The translations under genes and the position numbers were made by a program. 64,000 nt of DNA, from the NCBI GenBank assembly GCA_014904845.1, contig MU119215.1, positions 328,485 through 392,484 of the forward strand, read 5' to 3'. The DNA comes from Acephala macrosclerotiorum. Lineage: Eukaryota; Ascomycota; Leotiomycetes; Helotiales; Mollisiaceae. Of the stretch, positions 59,067-64,000 are shown piece after piece (the first letter of the stretch is position 1; each line of letters opens with the position of its first letter). A model generated the notes under the pieces. It saw only the letters and a list, made by a program, of their open reading frames with translations. It had not been told where the DNA came from and did no database searches.

Positions 59067-60128
59067 CTAGATGGCGGTTCTGTCGCCAGTTGTGCAGAAC
59101 GCATCGAGATATCTTAGAGCGGAATCTGGCTCCTTCGCAGGTATTTCTCTAACTCCATCCTCCCAGACGAACCCGTACCGCAGGAAGAAGCCGGCCATCC
59201 TCGCAACACGGATAGCCTGCCTGTGGGCCTCCGAGACTCCTCCGACAGTCTCCTTAAAAGTTTGCCAGAACAAGTTCTCGAGTTTGTGATGATTACTGTA
59301 GTAGTGCCATCCTTGAGAATCCATGTAGCCAAGCATGTTCTCGAACCCCCACAAAGAAATGCCGAATGGAAGGATCCTAGCCTCAGCCCAGTCGATTATC
59401 CCCGTTATATGTCCGGTGTTGGGATCCACAAAGATATTCATCTCGCAGAGATCGTCATGACTAAGGACTAAAGGGTATGTTGATGCAAAGAGCAATGGAA
59501 GCTCTGCACGAGCTTTTCTTAAGTTCTCCGTAAAGCGGAAGGGTAAGGCTCGAGAAAGGAGGTCTAACTTCTGCTGGTAATCGTGATGGATGGCTTCGAC
59601 GACATCCAAGGGCTTTGTTTGCCTGTGCGTCCACGATGCTGCGAAGAATCTGTTCATAGAATTAGCCCAGTATGAAGTGGTACAAAGCTCGACGTACCTC
59701 GCAAAACCTATTACGGTGTTGGACTGTCGTGACGCTGCCTCTGATGACGGTTCAATAGAGAGACCGTTTATACATCGCGCTTGAATGTAGGTAGTTCCGG
59801 GAAGCTTTTCGATCATGTATACAGAAAGTGGTGACGATTGGCCAATGTTTCCGTGATAAGTACAGGCCGCCACAAATTGTCCATGAATTGCTCGAGCTAG
59901 GTTCAAGGTCTCTATATCTAGGACTGAGCTCTGAGTTCGAAATTGAACGATCTTGGATTGCTTGACTCCTGCAATTACAGTATAGCTGAACGCACCCTGG
60001 ATAGGCGCAGGATTGACAGGTTCACCAACTAGAGAGACAGCAAGTTCATCGCATTGTCGCCGCGTCACGGTTAGCTGTGATTCAAAGAAACTGTTGATCG
60101 TATTATCAAGAGAGTAAATGGGATGCAT
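59067..60128 (-). CDS. APH-like phosphotransferase (protein-kinase fold), 2 exons
   Basis: Minus-strand exons 60128-59698 and 59649-59067 encode 337 residues. The C-terminal half has the catalytic loop LSHDDLCEMNIFVD (H-x-D-x4-N) and the metal-binding motif GIIDWAEARILPFG of the aminoglycoside phosphotransferase/choline kinase family. YMIEKLPGTTY is the hinge region. Such genes are numerous in filamentous fungi and mostly of unknown substrate; antibiotic resistance should not be inferred. The intron (59697-59650, 48 nt, GTACGT to ACAG) was chosen because it yields NTVIGFARFFAASW, the usual form; left unspliced the frame stays open and adds 16 residues. The frame extends to a TTG at 60230, but the first ATG is at 60128. 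It lies alone between two AT-rich blocks. Confidence 0.83.
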   Translation of the reverse strand: MHPIYSLDNTINSFFESQLTVTRRQCDELAVSLVGEPVNPAPIQGAFSYTVIAGVKQSKIVQFRTQSSVLDIETLNLARAIHGQFVAACTYHGNIGQSSPLSVYMIEKLPGTTYIQARCINGLSIEPSSEAASRQSNTVIGFARYVELCTTSYWANSMNRFFAASWTHRQTKPLDVVEAIHHDYQQKLDLLSRALPFRFTENLRKARAELPLLFASTYPLVLSHDDLCEMNIFVDPNTGHITGIIDWAEARILPFGISLWGFENMLGYMDSQGWHYYSNHHKLENLFWQTFKETVGGVSEAHRQAIRVARMAGFFLRYGFVWEDGVREIPAKEPDSALRYLDAFCTTGDRTAI

Positions 60129-60476
60129 AGTGGCAGAATGCGCTGTGGGTTGACTTGTCGAATGATCGGTCACATTCGTCGCACTGGGAGAGCCGAACAG
60201 AGAGTGGAGCGATGAGCGTGAGCGGGACAATTGTGCTACTGCTGTTGCGAAGCCTGCTGGTTGCTAAATGATCGATCTTACTTTAAAGACGTGAACTCGA
60301 GAATCGAAGTGCTACTGCAGAGTCCCTGCAGCAACCACTACAGAGACGTACCCTTTTCTACTAGCTTAGTGCATATACACTCGGGAAAATAAGAGTATTC
60401 GTACTCCGATTAGTTCAAATTAAAAGTGTATAATACGTACTTTTTATTAAGTAGTATCCCTAGTCGCACGCACCTA
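60129..60476. other. Promoter side of the APH-like gene up to AT block 2
   Basis: Mixed-composition DNA of about 350 bases upstream of the kinase-like start, becoming AT-rich at about 60420-60476. No further gene. Confidence 0.45.
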
Positions 60477-60559
60477 GTTTTATTAATTAAATATACTAAT
60501 TTAAAATACGTATTAATTTCGATTATATTATTTTATATAATTAAATTTTTTTTAAATTT

Positions 60560-60595
<36 letters not shown>

Positions 60596-61997
60596 TTTAT
60601 AAATAAAAAAATTATTATTAATATAATTTATATAACGAATAAAAAAAATATAAAATTTTTAATTAAATTATAAAAAAAAAAATTATTATTATATTTAAAA
60701 ATTCGTTTAAAATTTTATAATAAAAAAACGTTTTTAAATTTAAATTAATTTATAAAATTAAAAATAAAATAATAAATAAATTATAATTATAAATATTATA
60801 TTTTTTAATTAAAAAAATTAATAATATATTAAATTTATTAATATTATAATTTATAAATTTAAATATTATAAATTATTTTAATTAATATTAAAAATAAAAA
60901 ATTTATAAAATATATATTATATTTATTTACTAATTATTATATAATATTAAATTTTAAATAAAAAATTAAAATATTTATATTTATAAACGATTTATAAATT
61001 AAAAATATATAATTATTAATTTTATAATTTTATTATTTATTTTATTAATAATTTTAAAAAAGTTTTACGTTTTAATAAATTTTAAATTAATTAAAATATT
61101 ATATTATAAAATTTTAATTATATTTAAAAAATATTAAATTATATAAAATATAAATAATTAAATAAATAATTTAATTATTAATTTATATTTTTTATTTTTT
61201 ATATTTTTTTATAAATATATAAAAAATTTAAAATTAAAATAATATAATTTATAATATTTTTTTATAATAATTAAAATAAAAATTAAAATATATATATAAA
61301 ATAAAAAATAAATATAATAAAAATTATTAAAATTAAAAATTATTTTTAATTTTAAAATAATTTTTTAATTTTAAATTTTTTTTTAAATAAACGATTTTTT
61401 ATAATTATTTTATAAATAATAAATTTTTAAATTATAAAATTATTTATTAAATTTATAATAATATAAAAAAAATAAAATAAAAAATAAATTAAATTTTTTT
61501 ATAAAAATAAAAATTATTAATATTAAAATATATATACGTATTTATTATATATTTTAATTAAAAAAAATAATATAAAATTTAAAAATATATAATAAAAAAT
61601 TCGAATTTTTTTATTATTAATATATTTAAATTTTTAATAATTAATTTAATAATTTTTTTAATTTTTTTAAATAATATTTAATTATTTTATATTTAATTAT
61701 ATAATTAAATATTAATTAATATTAATATTATTATAAATATTAATAATTAATTAAATATATATATTAAATTAAATTAAAAATAATAATAAAAATTTAATAT
61801 TTTATTATTTAAAATATAATCGAAATTAAAATTAATTAATTAATTTTTTAAAATATAAATTAATTATTTAATTATAAATTTTAATATTATTTGAAATAAA
61901 ATTTTTTATTAAATTAAATATATTTAAAGTAATAAGTAATAAACGAACTATATATCGTAATACGAAAAAAAATATTATAATACTAAGTAATTATTAG

Positions 61998-62077
61998 TAC
62001 GCGAATATTGTAATATACGAATATTGTAGTACGCGAATATTATAATACGCGAATATTGTAATACGAAAATATTATAA
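61998..62077 (+). repeat. Five copies of a 16-bp tandem repeat
   Basis: Units start at 61998, 62014, 62030, 62046 and 62062, with consensus TACGCGAATATTGTAA. Copies 1 and 4 are identical and the others differ at up to three bases. It lies at the start of the less degraded stretch inside AT block 2. Confidence 0.8.
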
Positions 62078-63903
62078 TATAAAGTATATTTTAATACGAG
62101 TTTATTTAAGTATATTATATATTTTAAAATAATTATTTTTTATTTTACGTATTAAATACTAATTTTAATTGTATACTATTTTTATATTGCGCGCTATATA
62201 AATACGTTCTATAGTATAATATAAACGTTTTTAAATCAAATTTTCAATATAGAATCGAATAATACTAATTATAATATTGTGACGTTACTAGTTATCGAAA
62301 TATAAAAAATTCGAGAATTGAATAAAATTTTAATATTTTTATCGAAACGAAAGAATTATTAATTTAGTTCAATACTTAATTCAATGTCTAAAACTGCTAA
62401 TTATTAAATTATATAATTACGAATTTATTATTATATTGCGATTTGAATTGTTTGATTTCTATCGATTGCAATAGAAATTTGTTTTATAAAAAAATACATT
62501 TCAATTAAATCTACGATTTATTATTCTCGCATTTAAATTATTTTTTAAATTAATAATTTTAAATAGATTCTCGTAAAATTGTAATATTGAAATTCTTATA
62601 AAATCGATAAAATCATACTACGATTAATTATAAACGCAATACTAATACTAAAATAATCAAATTAAAAAAAGTTTTACATTTAAATAAATTATTTTTATTT
62701 ACTCGAAATTTCAAAATAATAAAAATATTATTATATAAATATTAAATATATATTATTTTTAAAAAATTTATTTTTTTATTATAAAACGTTTTAATTAATA
62801 AAATAATAATATATTTTTTTATATATTAAAAATAAAATATAAATTAATTAAAAAAATTATAAAATTTAAATTTTCGATTTTTTTAATTATATTTAAAATA
62901 TATTATTATATTTATAAATTATAAATAAATAAATTTTTATATAAATAATCGTATTAATAAACAATAAAAATTATTAAATTTTAATATTAAATTTTTTTTT
63001 TATTGATTTAATAATTTATTAATTTATAATTTTTATAAATAATTATTTTATAATTTTAAAATTATTAATTAAATTTTTTAAAATTTAATATTAATATAAT
63101 TAATATAATATATAAAAATATTTTGAAAATAATTTAAAATATATATTATTAATTAAAATTAAAAAAATATAAATAAAAATAAATTGAAAAATAAAAAATT
63201 TATAATATAATTTATTATTTAAATTATAAATTAAATCGTCGTATAAATCGAAATTTTAAAAATATTATATATACGCATTATTTTTATTTATTAAAAAGTT
63301 TTTATTTTTTTTATAATAAAATAATATATAAATTAATATATTATTAATTATTTATATTAAAAAAAATTTCGATTAAAAAAATTATTATTATTTATTGAAA
63401 TTTTCAATTATTATTAATAAAATTATTCGTTGTTTTTTTTAATATATTAAAATTAATCGAATTTTAAAAATAAAAATAAAAATAAAAATAAAAATAAAAT
63501 CGAAAATAAAATATTTATAAATTTAATAATAAAATTTTTTTATTTTTCAATTATTAATAAATATAATAAATATATAAATAATATCGATATTATAAATTAA
63601 TTATAATATAATTATATAATTTAATAAATTATTTATTATAATTAAATATTTTTATTTTATTAATTAATTAATATTATTTTAATAAACGTTTATTTTTATT
63701 TTTTTTAATTTATAAAATATTTTAATTATATAAATTTAAATTTTACGAAATTTAATTATAAAAAATTTTATTTTCAAATTATTAATTTTTTATTTACGAA
63801 ATTTAAATTAATATCGAATTATATTTATATTAATAATAATAATTTTATTATTATTAATCGAGTTTTAATTTTTAATATTTTATTTTATATTATATATTAT
63901 AAA

Positions 63904-63906
<3 letters not shown>

Positions 63907-64000
<94 letters not shown>
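63907..64000 (+). repeat. (ATT)n microsatellite running off the window end
   Basis: About 31 uninterrupted ATT units, reaching the last base. It is not a telomere repeat (TTAGGG in these fungi). Confidence 0.95.

Larger units (their letters stand above)
60477..64000. repeat. AT-rich block 2 (RIP-like degraded DNA) to the window end
   Basis: About 3.5 kb of nearly pure AT with no usable frame. Almost every remaining C or G is in a CpG (ACGT, TCGA, AACGA). Simple repeats include (AAT)n at 60563-60595, AAAAAT units near 63466-63500 and a long (ATT)n run from about 63907 to the end. A less degraded stretch (about 61925-62640) interrupts it. The block continues beyond the window. It probably derives from transposon copies destroyed by RIP, but no family is recognisable. 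Confidence 0.8.

Noticed and set aside
60129..60230. Extension of the APH-like protein to a TTG codon at 60230
   Set aside because: No ATG in that part; the first in-frame ATG is 60128 and the kinase fold is complete from there.
63907..64000. Telomere
   Set aside because: The terminal run is (ATT)n, not TTAGGG; it only coincides with the window edge.

Overview
The window is nuclear DNA of a filamentous ascomycete (Pezizomycotina). The evidence is compact protein-coding genes with short introns (mostly 45-80 nt, GT-AG, CTAAC/CTGAC-type branch points), fungal-specific families (GH55 glucanase, Zn2Cys6 regulator, SSH4-type SPRY adaptor, Vam7) and, at the right end, extremely AT-rich blocks that look like heavily RIP-mutated repeats. 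A leotiomycete (Helotiales-like) fits the gene style and the two-compartment base composition, but that placement is a guess.

Layout. 1-20 kb: secreted GH55 beta-1,3-glucanase, EB1/Mal3 microtubule plus-end protein, Vam7 vacuolar SNARE, a BTB-domain protein with a fast-evolving acidic middle, an ELO fatty-acid elongase, a single-pass cell-surface glycoprotein and a small secreted cysteine-rich protein. 20-33 kb: App1-type phosphatidate phosphatase, nuclear poly(A) polymerase sharing a 258-bp divergent promoter with an N2227/carnosine N-methyltransferase, then a short-chain dehydrogenase, a flavin-reductase-like FMN protein and a MetX-like alpha/beta hydrolase. 33-34.5 kb: a TIR-bearing MITE-like element interrupted by a 10-N gap, with a 95-bp duplication on both sides of the gap that looks like an assembly artefact. 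34.5-39.6 kb: proteasome chaperone 4 and the karyopherin Kap104/transportin. 39.6-49.4 kb: almost 10 kb without a supportable gene, ending at a seven-exon Zn2Cys6 transcription factor. 51.6-57 kb: UCH37-type deubiquitinase and the SSH4 trafficking adaptor. 57.3-64 kb: two near-pure AT blocks enclosing a 2.2-kb island with a frameshifted gene relic and an APH-like kinase gene.

Most genes are housekeeping and independent of each other; there is no operon and no recognisable secondary-metabolite backbone gene. Several act in membrane and protein traffic or turnover (Vam7, App1, SSH4, UCH37, PAC4, Kap104). Accessory or host-facing candidates are the GH55 enzyme, the small cysteine-rich secreted protein, the surface glycoprotein and the APH-like kinase in the AT-rich end.

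I rebuilt gene models by hand from splice signals and reading-frame phase. Three introns use GC-AG boundaries, two introns are stop-free multiples of three, and several very short exons (14-37 nt) are needed to make complete proteins. No tRNA, rRNA or CRISPR was recognised.
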